A stretch of DNA of 64,000 nucleotides. Origin: Haliotis asinina (lineage: Eukaryota; Mollusca; Gastropoda; Lepetellida; Haliotidae). Of this stretch, positions 1 through 11,817 are shown piece after piece. The stretch's first letter is position 1, and every line of letters begins with the position of its first letter. The position numbers and the translations under genes are program-made. The stretch covers positions 42,942,645 to 43,006,644 of the forward strand of contig NC_090281.1 in NCBI RefSeq assembly GCF_037392515.1, read 5' to 3'. Below the pieces are notes generated by a model. It was not told the DNA's origin. It made no database searches and was given only the letters and a program-made list of their open reading frames with translations.

Positions 1-605
1 GAGTACTACCATGGAGGGTGATGGGGAAGCCTTGTGGTTAAAACAGTTCTGTGTTTCTGAGTACTACCATGGAGGGTGATGGGGAAGTCTTGTGGTTAGA
101 ACAGTTTTGTGTTTCTGAGTGCTACCATGGAGGGTGATGGGGAAGCCTTGTGGTTAAAAGAGTTCTGTGTTTCTGAGTACTACCATGGAGGGTGATGGGG
201 AAGTCTTGTGGTTAAAACAGTTCTGTGTTTCTGAGTACTACCATGGAGGGGTGATGGGGTAGCCTTGTGGTTAAAACAGTTCTGTGTTTCTGAGTACTAC
301 CGTGGAGGGGTGATGGGAAAGCCTTGTGGTTAAAACAGTTCTGTGTTTCTGAGTACTGCCATGGAGGGGTGATGGGGAAGTCTTGTGGTTAAAATAGTTC
401 TGGGAAGTCTTTTGGTTAAAACAGTTCTGTGTTTCTGAGTACTACCATGGGGGGGGGGAGGGGGGGGGGGGGGTGTGATGAGGTAGGTTTGTGGTTAAAA
501 CAGTTCTGTGTTTCTGAGTACTACCATGGAGGGATGATGGGGAAGTCTTGTGGTTAAAAAAGTTCTGTGTTTCTGAGTACTACCACGGAGGGGTGATGGG
601 GTAGC
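1..605 (+). repeat. 58-bp minisatellite carrying a SINE head
   Basis: About ten tandem units of 58 bp (typical start GAGTACTACCATGGAGGGTG), running off the left edge of the window. Each unit contains GGGGAAGCCTTGTGGTTAAAA, which matches the first bases (tRNA-like box A) of the SINE that follows directly at 596. The array therefore looks like an amplification of flank plus the head of that SINE. A G-rich run at 450-472 disturbs one unit. No coding potential is seen. Confidence 0.93.
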
Positions 606-754
606 CTTGTGGTAAAAGCATTTGCTAATCAGGCTGAAGACCTGGTTTCGATTCCCCACCTGAGTAAATATGTGAAGCCCATTTCTACTGTTACCCAATG
701 TGATATTTTTTAAGTATTGCTAAAAGCGACATTAAACCAAAGTCACTCGCTGCT
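596..754 (+). mobile_element. tRNA-derived SINE (family A)
   Basis: The head GTAGCCTTGTGGTAAAAGC resembles a Pol III box A and GGTTTCGATTCCCC a box B. It is followed by the family body GAAGCCCATTTCT and a tail TATTGCTAAAAGCGACATTAAAC ending in ACTC-type repeats. Its head is shared with the upstream minisatellite. Confidence 0.85.
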
Positions 755-1279
755 CTGAATTTCTAGTGACTGTATAAATTTCCTCAGGAGGAAGATGTAG
801 CTCTGATGTCTCATTATCATCATCCTAACTCACCAACTCTTTCTACACAAAGCAAACTTACTAAATACCACAACAAACTCTGATTATTTATGTTTCTAGA
901 ATAATTAGTTTGTTTGTTGTAATGTCTCATACTTATGTCTCAACTCACTCACCCCTTGGCCATATTATAAATTCTGAGCCCTTGAAGTTACTTTGAATAT
1001 TATAAATGGAGCATTGATTAATGTACTTCTACAAAATGTGCTCTCTCCCCCACTCACTCACTCACTCACTCAAGGATAATGAAGGTATTGATTGTGAAGA
1101 AGCAATTGTTTTGTACAACTTGTTTTATTGTCATTTTTAAGATCACTGTGTAAAGATACTTTAAGCTATGCTGCAACTGAGATACATGTGCCTTGTTAGA
1201 CCATCAATCCTATGTTCATTATTACCTTACTAATTTTGGCATTGATGTATTATTGTGATGCATTTGATTTTTTTTGCAG
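755..1279. other. DOLPP1 intron, upstream part
   Basis: Intron sequence before the first visible DOLPP1 exon. A short ACTC simple repeat lies at 1055-1072. Nothing else is recognised. Confidence 0.6.
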
Positions 1280-1372
1280 AGTGTATAAAAATTATACTTG
1301 GTTAGATGATCTATGGAAATATGCAACCAGTTTTGGTGGATTTGTGGTAGCAGCTTTAGTCTCATACAGCAG
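1280..1372 (+). CDS. DOLPP1: DOLPP1 exon (first visible)
   Basis: Acceptor TTTTGCAG and donor AG|GTGAGT. It encodes VYKNYTWLDDLW... to ...FVVAALVSYS, a membrane segment ending just before motif SR(V)YxxYH. The Arg codon is split across the next intron (AG|A). Confidence 0.92.
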
Positions 1373-4300
1373 GTGAGTGAACGGAAGTGGAATTCTTAGT
1401 TAGTCTCAGTGATGTACTGTGGTTATATTTACACTGTGTTTCTGATTTCCTGTTACGTTTAGTCCAACTGCCGGACAGTCGAATTTGTCATAATGTTTTG
1501 GGCAGAGGAAAGACATACCTGAGGTGTGTTCAGGACTGCGAGCGCTTGGGTGATTAAAACATTAAACAATCAACCATTTGTGACCAAGTCATGTTATTCT
1601 GTTCATGGGTGCTCACTGGCACAGACGTTCGGGGTGAAGCACTCGCGGGTGTTCATGGGCGTTCGTGGGTGCTCCCAATTCTGGACACGCCTATGGTCTA
1701 TGTCTTTCTATTTTTGTGACATGTTTGATATATACGCAGATGATTTATAAACAATGATGGCATAATCTCTGCCTGAACTATATCAATCAAGAAAGTAAAG
1801 GAATATAAAATATGTTTTCCATACAGTGCACATTTTAATAAACCAAAGAAATTCATGATGCATAACTTTTCTTGCTGAGTATAGTCCTGGGGTGAAACAG
1901 GTGTGATCTGCCAGCTGACTGCTGGGTCCACAGATTCCCTGGATCAGATAACATGGTCCTGACAGCTGTGGTTGACATGAACTCAACATCAATATGATGT
2001 GTGTACAGACACTGAAGGCAGATGTGTAATTTAGTTAATTCTCACTCAGTGGGGCACTATTGGTAATGTGGCACAAAAGTCACATGTGTTCATACTTACT
2101 TTCAGGGACCTGACAAATACCGATCTTTTTGTGGTGTCCTTATTTTCCCACTTGATTTAAATGCTGTTGAAAATGGTACAGTTTTTATTCAGGCATGGGT
2201 TTCATATACAATTCTGACGTCTTTGATTACAGCTGATTGCAACTGTCCGTGTTTACTATATATTGCAGTTATACCTGTGTGTGTTTGTCGTAGTTATAAT
2301 TGTTTACCATATTATAACATCCTGTGGATACTTTCAGAGTTTTCCCTGTTTATATATCTGCCTGTATTTGTCTTCCTTGGTTTTAAATGTCTGCGTTGAC
2401 TGTTGTGTGTTACTGTTATGTGTTACTGTTGTGTGTTACTGTTATGTGTTACTGTTATGACTAGTATCACTGCTTTCTTCTGTTTGACTTTCAGAGTTTA
2501 CCTGGGGTATCATTCATTGGGACAAGTGTTTTGGGGAGCTGTGGCAGGGATCATTCTGGGAACACTATATTTCGGTGTGGTGCAGTTTGTGATGACTCCT
2601 TTGTTCCCCCTTATAGCAGCTTGGTAAGTCATTTCACAGCCACCTCCAGACCACACCCCCTATCATTTCAAAGTCAACCCCACTTTACATCACAGATCAT
2701 TTCGCACTCAACCCCACCCTACAATCCCCTGTCGTTTCAAAATCAACCCCAACCTACACCCCCAATAATTTTTTACAGTCAACCCTACACCCTATTATTT
2801 CACTGTCAACCCCAACCTCATTGCCACTGCCTTGGCCGCAGTGCAATTCAGATTTGGGGAAAATCATTCAGACAGATTGACGGGTCCGAAACTTTTACAA
2901 AATACTCAAGAACTCCTTTCACTTTCAGAGTACCCCTGCATCATTAGTGTTGCCAAGTTTAATCGATTAGATAATTTTAAAATCAAAAGTAAGTTGTGAT
3001 TCATACTCTCAACTTCCTAGCTTAAACACCTGTTTGGATAAAAAGCCAGCCAAGGGAGGTAATAAATTAATTAAGTCATCGATGCATCCAGGGTACAGTT
3101 GAGATTTATCGGAATGTATACCCTGGAGATATCGAGGATGCCCACATCCTACACCCCTGATCATTTCACAGTCAACCCCATCCTACTTGGTTGAAATCTC
3201 ACAACTGATGATTGTATCAATCATCAAAAACGAGTGGTTGGCTTCATATTCATAACTTTCCTAATCAGGTTGTTTTCGTAGCTACGTTAATGTTGTTTCA
3301 TATTTTGGTTTCATTTAGAAACTTGCAAATTGCAAATCACATCAAATGTAAATTGATGAAACTTTCCATTTTAAGGTCTACTATATCATGAACATAAACT
3401 TATGGCATATGAAATTTTCAGTTATAGCTTTTGAGTATGTGTAGTGACTTTTTAACGACTTAAACAAGTTTTCAGACCCTGGCACCTTTTATGATGTTTT
3501 CAGCCGTCAAGTGTTTCAAACATTAAAACAGCAGTTCCAAAATCATTTGTGTTCGATTATGACAAAAAGTGGTCAGTTGCTTGGTTGTTTGGTTACTGTG
3601 ACATATCTTTGTCTATTTCAGTTAATCACACCACCACTACACCCTGAGCCCCCTATTATTTCACAGTCAACACGACCCTGCACCCCCTATCATTTCATGG
3701 TCAGCCCCACAGTGCACCCCCATCATTTCACCGTCAACATCACCATACACCTTTCTCATTTTTGATTCAACCTCACCCTACACTGGCACCCCTTCCACTA
3801 TACATCTTTTCTCTCGACACTATTTCTCAGTTATCTCCCTTTATAACATCTTCTGTGTATATTGGCAGTTATCTCCCCTCAAAGTTTTGTAAGTCACACC
3901 AGAGTATTCTCTCATTGGCAGCACTGTTATAACTAGTTAGAATCATAAAACCCAGTTGTTTCGTCTGTATCCGGTTACTTGCATCATGGCTGTGTGGTAA
4001 CCCAACATACCACTCTGAGTTCTAACCTCTGGATGTTGTTATTTACCAGTTATGACAGATACACCAAGTCTGAAGTAGTTAATGTTTCAGTGACCATCAG
4101 CAGTTTCTGCAACAGTCCTATGAAGCACACTATCAGTAGTGATGTCATGATGTCAGATGCAGGAGGCTACTGGATTGCAGTTCTCACTGTTCTGTTTCAG
4201 CCCTTTAGGCGAGCTGTTAATGTTAAGAGATTCTACACTTATTCCCCATGTGATGTGGTTTGAGTACACTTCGTCAAGGACAGAGGCAAGGTAGGTAACA

Positions 4301-4772
4301 GTCTGTGATGAGGTTTTCTGTCAGCTAGAAGTTTGTATGAATCAGAAGTGTTGACATCATGCCATGAGCAGTGTTAACCAGACCCAGATCTAGGGTGATA
4401 AGTGGATGGTGACCGTGTATACCCGCGTATAATGCAACCCCGCGTATAATGCGACCCCCATCTACACCCCTTCAAGTGGATGGTTAGCTTGTTGTTTAAT
4501 GCTGCACTGAGCAATATACCAACTATATGACTTGTAAATAATCAAGTCTGGACCAGACAATCCCGTGATCAACATCATGAGCATCGATCTAAGCAACTGG
4601 ATTACAATGAAAGTTTCAACGAAGTCAGGGATTGGATAGTAAGGCTAGAGTTGGATTTTGAGTTGTCCTCATCTATTTGTACAGTGAGATATGTTGGATG
4701 ACCCTCTTCATCAGCTGACCTGTCTCTTTCAGGAGTCGACAGAGGAAGATGACCGCCAGAAAGTCCCAATGA
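1280..4772 (+). CDS. DOLPP1: Dolichyldiphosphatase 1, C-terminal four exons
   Basis: Removes a phosphate from dolichyl diphosphate in the ER membrane, so that dolichyl phosphate is recycled for protein N-glycosylation. Four exons join in phase (1280-1372, 2495-2623, 4201-4290, 4733-4772) and give about 115 C-terminal residues. Visible are the PAP2-type third motif SYSR-VYLGYHSLGQV (catalytic His, with Gln where many PAP2 enzymes have Asp), the membrane segment VFWGAVAGIILGTLYFGVV, then TPLFPLIAA, and the tail motif LIPHVMWFEYTSSRTEAR, all matching animal DOLPP1 in order. All introns are GT-AG. The N-terminal half, with the first two PAP2 motifs, lies left of position 1. One oddity: the Trp of the usual IAAW is here a split TG|C codon (Cys). 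Identity rests on my recall of the vertebrate sequence. Confidence 0.94.
1373..2494. other. DOLPP1 intron
   Basis: Intron of 1.1 kb. A short run of about 13-bp GTGTTACTGTTRT units (roughly 2398-2460) lies just before the acceptor GACTTTCAG. No other feature is recognised. Confidence 0.6.
2495..2623 (+). CDS. DOLPP1: DOLPP1 exon with catalytic His
   Basis: Acceptor TTTCAG, donor TTG|GTAAGT. It encodes VYLGYHSLGQVFWGAVAG through TPLFPLIAA, holding the catalytic His and one membrane helix. It ends in a split codon (TG). Confidence 0.94.
2628..3800 (+). repeat. Degenerate tandem repeats in DOLPP1 intron
   Basis: Units of about 33 bp like CATTTCACAGTCAACCCC followed by ACCCTACACCCCC recur at 2628-2815, again at about 3150-3185 and at 3640-3800, split by unrelated intron sequence. 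The first unit begins at about +5 of the intron, directly after the donor GTAAGT. Confidence 0.75.
4201..4290 (+). CDS. DOLPP1: DOLPP1 exon, FEYT motif
   Basis: Acceptor GTTTCAG, donor AG|GTAGGT. It encodes PLGELLMLRDSTLIPH and VMWFEYTSSRTEA, matching the conserved family tail. Its first base completes a split TG|C codon. Confidence 0.93.
4490..4632 (-). mobile_element. SINE-like family B copy
   Basis: Contains the family core AATCAAGTCTGGACCAGACA and ATCAACATCATGAGCATCGA, with a reversed tail (GTTTAATGCTGCACTGAGCA). It lies in the last DOLPP1 intron. Confidence 0.75.
4733..4772 (+). CDS. DOLPP1: DOLPP1 last coding exon
   Basis: Acceptor CTCTTTCAG. It encodes SRQRKMTARKSQ and a TGA stop, a basic cytosolic tail comparable to the family's usual RNRQRK-type end. 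Confidence 0.9.
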
Positions 4773-5660
4773 CGCTGAGTGTTCACACCATGTTTTTATT
4801 TAGGGTTTGGTAATACTTACAATTTTATTGTCCATTTCTAAGGGTCATCATTTTGATGATACATCTTTTATGTACAAATGATATTTTCTATCTGCAATTT
4901 GTCCTATCTCAGAGCTTCCTTGTCATCGATGGGTTTTAACTTACATGATATATAAATATATTCGCTATGTGACTATTTTGAGTATGAGAGAGCAAGTGGA
5001 AGAATGTTATCACTTAGCCGACGGTGGGCATGGATCCATAAATCTGCTTTTTGTGTAAATATACGTCTCCATGTGATTGTTAGCTTGAGGTTATTTATAA
5101 TTACAATGCTGTGAATGATTATTAATTATGCATATGAATGGAAATATAGTTGGGTTTTGCTTGTGATATCATTATTACCTTTGAATGTATTTAGTATCGT
5201 TTATCATAATTACAAGCGCAACACAGTATTTTCATATGTATAGCAATATTTTCATGTGATTTTGTTTTTCAAATTATTAAACTATGTATATGTGTTTTAT
5301 TGCGACTTAATGCAAGTGCAACTATAGCTTTTAACTATAAAATATTCTTTCTTCCATTTGTTTGATCAGAATATATATTAAGCTGTGTTATGAAACACAG
5401 CACATTGAGAACACTTGTTACATTCAGTAAAGATATTTTCAATTTGTTATCATCCAAAACAAAATTGTTTTTCTAGATTTTATATTAAGATGTTTTTATT
5501 CATATAGATCTCAGGCTGTATAAAAAAACAAGTGTTGTCTGGGAAAGTGTTTTTGTGAAAATGAAATATGTTTCTTAAATATAAGCAAGATGTAACTACA
5601 AATATTGTTCTCAAGGTCTTTTTTATCAGTTACTAAATAAAGTCTGATACAGAAGCAAAT
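4773..5660 (+). other. Probable DOLPP1 3' UTR
   Basis: AT-rich sequence after the stop. AATAAA at 5636-5641 is the first good poly(A) signal that I see. The UTR extent is an inference. Confidence 0.45.
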
Positions 5661-7230
5661 ACATAACTCCAGTTTTAAGTTCCTTTTCTGTCTGTGTTCC
5701 ATATCTAAACTAAAAGATGCATGGTTTTACAATGACTTATGAAAGTCCATAATTTAGGGACTCATGTCAGTAAATTTTTCAGTATTTGCGGGTAATATGA
5801 GGGACCTTTAAGGAGTATACAAATGGAGTCATGTAGAGTATGCTCAGATGACTTGCAGAGCCTTTCCTAAATTATTGATTGTATGGACAGTGATCGTAAC
5901 TGATTGATGCAAAAACAGAGATAACTACGCCTGATGCGCTGTAGCAGAGATCATATATATGGTCTCTGACTAAAGTTACACCCTTGATATTTTTGTGCTC
6001 TCTCTGGATGCAGTATTTGGGGTTTTCTGCACACATTCTCTAGACTCGTGCTTACTGGAAGATCTAGAGAAGTATTTCTTTCTCTCATGGTGTTCCATAT
6101 CAGTGATCACTCAGTGACGAGTGTAACGGTACTGTGTTGTGCCAGTACTTTCAATGTTTATAGAATATATTAATGCAATTTCTTTCTTTCCCAAAATCTT
6201 ACTATATTGAAACAATATTTTTTATTGAATATGTAAAGGTATTCTACATTCTGTATGTTAGATGTTGTGTTGGAGAGCAGTTGATCTCTCTGGACCAAAA
6301 ATATCAGAGTCATCTTCATGAAATGTTGCTTAATGTCTTACATCAGTGATCGTGTCTGGACATAGATGGCCATTTTCACATCATGACAGTTTTAAACATA
6401 TTCATATTTCACTCATACCTTTTGTACTCTTGAAATATATTTGTCAATTTAAGGTATTTTATTGAAAAAGGTGTGTCAAAAGTTAGCCAAAATCAAATTA
6501 GATACATAGTCATTTTTCCGATAATTTTTTTCTTTATAAAACAAATTGTCTTATATGTGGATATGTTAATTTCCCCTGCTATGATGTACATGTCAGTTGT
6601 GGCACCTGTCAATCACCTGTCAGCTGGGTAAACACAGGTTGATTGATGTGGTCAATGTCGTTACGAGGGAGACAGTGTATGTTGTGATGCAATGCTTAAG
6701 TAGAATGCATTTACTGATGTGATGTTACAATGTGGCCCTTTGTATTTAATACATGGAATTATCATGTTACATGAGATATTGATATCCCCGTTATGAAACA
6801 GGGACTTTCTTCAAATGGTTGCACATGGAGATAAAATATACAGTTCACCCAAATTAGTACTTCCATACTTGTCAAAATCTACATTTTATTGCAAATATTT
6901 TCTCTGAGTAATTATATTAATATCTTAACAATTTGTGTATACTTCTTAAAAGGTTGTATTTTACATGAACATACTAGAAACATGACTTCTACGTACGTTA
7001 TCTCAATGTTTGCGTGCATTTAGATTACAAAGATATTGATAACTGTTATTTAAATTAATGTTATTTTTTTATTCTATGATATATACGTTGAATATTCAGT
7101 AAGAATACCTTTAAGACTTTTTAATGATTATTTCCAATATCGATTTGGAAGGGCATACTGGTATCAGCTGTGAATACATCATGTTACACTGGGGGTGTGA
7201 TATTTAAGTACAGATCCTAGGCTCTAGGAG
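5661..7230. other. AT-rich intergenic DNA, no gene seen
   Basis: No long reading frame, RNA gene or recognised repeat. A short inverted pair around GCAGAGATCATATATATGGT (about 5944-5970) resembles the palindrome at 42658. Confidence 0.5.
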
Positions 7231-7367
7231 CGGTATGTTAGCCTAGTGGTTAAAGTGTTTGCTTGTCACGCCCAAAACCCATGTTCGATTCCTCACATGG
7301 GTACAATGTGTGAGACTCATTTTTTGTGTCCTTTGTCGTGATATTGCTGGAATATTGAAAAAAAAAA
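7231..7367 (+). mobile_element. SINE family A, 3' truncated
   Basis: Head TTAGCCTAGTGGTTAAAG (box A) and GTTCGATTCCTC (box B), then GTGATATTGCTGGAATATTG running into an A-stretch. Confidence 0.85.
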
Positions 7368-7937
7368 GAAGCATAAATCTAAATTCATTCACATACTCTT
7401 TTGATTGTGAAGAATGTTCATAGGTTTTGCTTGTTGCACAATGTGTCAAAATATACTTTCTTTGATTCAGACAACACAGAACTGTCACATGAAAAAATTA
7501 CAATTTAGCTGAGTGCTCGAAAGCTGTAATAAAGAAGTTGACAGATGGAGTTGATGATCTTTTGTGCAAGCAAAAAGATTAGTTGACAAGGAGAGTTTAG
7601 CTTCCAGTGAATTAAGTGGAAGGTTGAGAAGTGGAGTTGAGCTGACAACAAGCTGTATTGAAAGGTGGAAACTTTGACCAAAGACTTATGTTATACTGAC
7701 ACATGCATAATATTAGCATGATATTTTTACAAGATTATCTGTGTTGAGGTAATCAAATATTGGACCAGTCATTTTATACCTTCAGAATATTCCTTCTCCT
7801 GTATTACCACTTATGACATTGTATTTTAGTTACTTGTTTTGGGGTCCTATATGATGCAACTTAAGAATAGGTTTATGGTCATCACACTTACTTGCTTAAA
7901 GATTTATGTGAGAACTGGTTTTCAGCAAGCTGTGTTT

Positions 7938-8086
7938 GTCATGTCAGGTGACTAAAGGGGGTCATGGGATCAGGCTGTCTGATTTTGTTGATCCATCGCA
8001 TCATATCCCTATTCCACAGATCAGTGTAGATTCCTTAGATGATATCAATCACTGGATTGTCTAGTCTAGACTCAGTGACTTACAGA
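7938..8086 (+). mobile_element. SINE-like family B copy
   Basis: GGTGACTAAAGGGGGTCATG, then CAATCACTGGATTGTCTAGT and CTTACAG: the B core in tail-last orientation. It faces the next copy, which lies on the opposite strand. Confidence 0.75.
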
Positions 8087-8171
8087 AAGTTTGCAAAATA
8101 GACAATTTGTAAAGACTGCAGTGTTTAACAACAAACATATGATTACATACAGCCTTCTCAACTTGGTTTGT

Positions 8172-8365
8172 TATTTTGCACAGCACTCAGCTATATTCTA
8201 GCTTAATTGTAGCGCTCTGTAAACAGTCGAGTCTGGACCAGGCAATCCAGTGGTCAACAACTTGAGCATCAGTCTACACATTGGGATATAATGACACATG
8301 TCAACCAAGTCAGCGACCTGGGACCTGATCCCTTTAGTCGCCTCTTACCACAAACAACCAATTCT
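8172..8365 (-). mobile_element. SINE-like family B copy
   Basis: GTCGAGTCTGGACCAGGCAA, CCAGTGGTCAACAACTTGAG and TTTAGTCGCCTCTTACCACA: nearly full body, reversed relative to the copy at 7938. Confidence 0.85.
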
Positions 8366-8699
8366 AGCACAGATCTTCATGAGTACAACCATTTAGTATC
8401 ATGATAAAAAGGTTTAGGAGAAACCTACTACTTGTTTCCTGAATGTCAAACTTTTGATTCTTGGACACTTTTGATGGTAAGTGAAAATTGTAGGATTAGT
8501 GAGATTTTTCTTGAAATACATACTAGACTTGTTCCTGTAATGTTTGCAAGACAGTTGACCTCTGCCCATGATGTTCCCCTGGGTATAGAACTTCACAGAA
8601 AGATGACCCAAGTGGAAGGAATCAGTATGTTATTACATCAAAAGCAATTTGTGCCAGCAATCATTTAACAATACATTTTGTATTGGCTTCTTTGTCTCA

Positions 8700-8863
8700 T
8701 GGGGTAGCTTAGTGGTTAAAGCATTCGCGCATCACACCAAAGACCTGGATTTGATTCCCCATATGGGTACAATGAGTGAAGCCCATTTCTGATGTCCCCT
8801 GCCCTGATGTTCCTAGAATATTGCTAAAAGCAGCATTAAACTTTGCTCACTCACTCACTCACT
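8700..8863 (+). mobile_element. SINE family A, full length
   Basis: The best copy in the window. Head GGGGTAGCTTAGTGGTTAAA, box B GGATTTGATTCCCC, body GAAGCCCATTTCTGATGTCC, tail AGAATATTGCTAAAAGCAGC, then ATTAAACTTTGCTCACTCAC. Confidence 0.92.
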
Positions 8864-10129
8864 AGTTTTATATTTATGTAAGTTAACTCATAATATGATT
8901 GACAGCGCTGGATATGTGACCCAAATATACTTTCAAGTGTGCTATGGGCCATGTTGCCTGAATACTGAACTTGATGAGCATGTTTTGATGTTTAGAAGAT
9001 ACTCTCAGTATTCAGTACCTAAAAACAATAAAAGACATAACAAATTTTCAGTTCTAGTCTGCATTCAAGTTATTGTTTAAACAATCAGAATGAGAGTAAA
9101 ACCAGACTCTCTCTATTGCCCCCAACAACACTGTAGCAAGCATGTGATTGTTAATCTTTTGGTAATGTTCTGGCCAAATGTAAATAGTAATAGGATCAAT
9201 CTGTGTGATATGTAATCATTTGGAGACAACACAGGGTGTGTTCACCACTCAGCATAATCAAAATATCCCTTTCATTGTGAAAGTCATTGACTTTGTCCTC
9301 TAGACAGTCACTTCTTATGTCTCTTCACGGTGTCATATTTGTTTTAAGTTTCTCTCCATCCTTGGTTTAGTGTTGTTACATGGTATCAGTAAATCCAATC
9401 ACTTCTCATAGCAGTTGTTGAATGTGGTAGGCAGTCATTGTTCAAAATGTCTTATGAGAATTTTCATTGAATGTGTACATCCTTCTACTTGGTGAATAAG
9501 GACTGGAATTTCACATCTGTTTATTTATGGTGAGTTTAAGAGTAGAATGTGGAAGTATAACTTGATAACGTTAACATGCTGAGATGAATTCTGTTTGATT
9601 GCTATGGAAATGGTATTTCCTGCTTGCTATCAAGGTGAGTTGTCGAATAGAATATATATATGAACATGTAACTGGTGAGTTGTTGAATGTCTTCGGTAGC
9701 TTTTTAAGATTTATGGATTTCAACTTGTTTATTTTTTCATTGTGGAATTAGTACTGAATACTGTTCTCATTATCACCGTATCCATCAGCACCACAAGTTT
9801 GTAAAACATCTTGAATAGTATTCTCTGTTTCCATGTTATGTTGAACTGTTGAATGGGATCAGTAAATGTTGCTTTAGTAACTGAAACAGATGTCTATGTT
9901 CAAGTTGATTTGTGAATTGTTGAATGAATCTGTAAAATGCTTATGATTATGGTGAGAAAGAAGACAATTGTCTATCCATGTTTGAAGAGTTGAACGAATA
10001 TATCTTGCTGAATTGGTGTGGTGGGTTGCTATTTTGAATCAGTAGTACTTGTTGAATGGTGTGGTGATTGTTGAATGGAGGTTCCACAGTTAACATTGAT
10101 GGAACCAGTTATATCTTCCTTTGTTTGGT
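8864..10129. other. Intergenic DNA, weak GTTGAATG recurrences
   Basis: No gene is recognised. From about 9560 on, GTTGAATG recurs irregularly, which may be the decayed start of the tandem array at 10130. Confidence 0.45.
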
Positions 10130-10430
10130 AGGATGTTTAATGCAATCAATTATCCTTCCTTAGCTTGTATGGTGAGATGTTTAACGCAATCAATTATCCT
10201 TCCTTAGTTCATATGGTGAGATGTTGAATGCAATCACTTATTCTTTTTTATCTTGTATGACAAGACGTTGAATGCAATCACTTATACTTCCTTAGCTTGT
10301 ATGATGAGATGTTCAATGGAATCAGTTAACGTTTCTTATGTGAATAGTGAGATGTTGAATGGAGTCAAGTATCATTTCTTAGCTTGTATGGGGAGATATT
10401 GAATGCAATCAAATATCATTTCTTAGATTC
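10130..10430 (+). repeat. 44-bp degenerate tandem array
   Basis: About seven units like GAGATGTTGAATGCAATCA followed by CTTATCCTTCCTTAGCTTGT, spaced at about 44 bp and diverged from each other. Confidence 0.8.
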
Positions 10431-10436
10431 TTAGAG

Positions 10437-10640
10437 TGACTGATGTCTTCAACCTTTGTTTGCTTGGTATGAGCTGACTGATGTCTTCAACCTTTGTTTG
10501 CTTGGTATGAGCTGACTGATGTCTTCAACCTTTGTTTGCTTGGTATGAGCTGACTGATGTCTTCAACCTTTGTTTGCTTGGTATGAGCTGACTGATGTCT
10601 TCAACCTTTGTTTGCTTGGTATGAGCTGACTGATGTCAGT
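10437..10640 (+). repeat. 38-bp tandem array
   Basis: Five nearly identical 38-bp units, each starting GACTGATGTCTTCAACCTTT, directly after the 44-bp array. The near identity points to recent expansion. Confidence 0.92.
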
Positions 10641-10853
10641 CGTTTCTCTGTGATTGATGAGAACATGCGCCAGGGATGTTGTTACACAGAACTAGATGAC
10701 TGCTGTGAGTAAATGGTTAATTTCTGATGAAACTGTTTTATACTTGTATGTCTTGTGTTTTATGCATTTGTTCAATATTAAAATTTATAATTCATTCACA
10801 AATGTATAGTGTTACATAATGACAACTCGACTGTTACATCAATACTTGCGGCG

Positions 10854-11035
10854 AACGGGATCAGGTGGTCACACTCACAGACCTTGTTGACACGTCATTG
10901 TATCCCAGTTGTGTAGATCGATGTTCATATTGTTGATCAGTGGAATTTCTGGAACAGATTGGATCATTTACAGACTGCTGCCGTATGTCTGGGATATTCC
11001 AGAGAGCAACGTAAACCCGACCTCACACTATCAAC
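10854..11035 (+). mobile_element. SINE-like family B copy
   Basis: GGGATCAGGTGGTCACACTC, GATCGATGTTCATATTGTTG, ATTTACAGACTGCTGCCGTA, then GGATATTCCAGAGAGCAACG running into a CTCAC-type tail. Confidence 0.8.
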
Positions 11036-11817
11036 ACACGTTTTCAACTCGGTGCTTGTCATCGACTCTAGATCAGCTGTTGGATAAAGGTTACCAGATC
11101 TGGGCACAGCTCACAGTGTGGTTTATTGGGTGTCCCTGGAGGGATGTCCTAACGAGGCGCCAGTGACAAAAACGCTGTGTGATGCAGCTCCATGGGTCTC
11201 ACACAATAAAGATCTCCACAAACTGGAGTTCACGCTTTATTGTATCCCCACCGTTACACACTCTTACTTGTTGAGGTCCTTTCAGCCACTTTCTACAATT
11301 GAAACGCATCTGTTCAACACCCATGGAATATGAAAAACACAGCCTCAATCGCATTCAGTACTACTGCAAGTGAGGCTACCCCAGGAAACGCATACAACAA
11401 AATAAAAATAGGTCTGATTTGGAGGAAAGAAGCGCTGTACTACCCTCCCCTAATAAAGAACCACGAAACAAGGATAGACTGGCCCTAGTTAGCGACAACA
11501 ATCCATGAACATGGAGCTCAATGCCATTGTCAAAATCGTTGGCACGTACAAGTGGCTCAGACATTTTTCAGGACACTTCCCCAACACCACATATTGCCGC
11601 CCATTGCTAAAATAAACCCCTAAAAGATCACCCAGTTAGAGATACTCTGACTTATCCAAGACAACTACCACAAATCAGCCAAATCTACAAGCCCCTCACA
11701 GATAGCGACAACAAGCTCATAAGTTCGGTCACTACAAAGGTCTTCAACGAAAGAAGCTACACTTTCCAATCCCGTAATGTAGTTTACCTTCTTACTTGCA
11801 AACGCTGCCGCAAACAG

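Noticed and set aside
8700-8780. tRNA genes at SINE heads
   Set aside because: Box A and B are present, but no cloverleaf with acceptor stem and anticodon arm; the same head is repeated across SINE copies.
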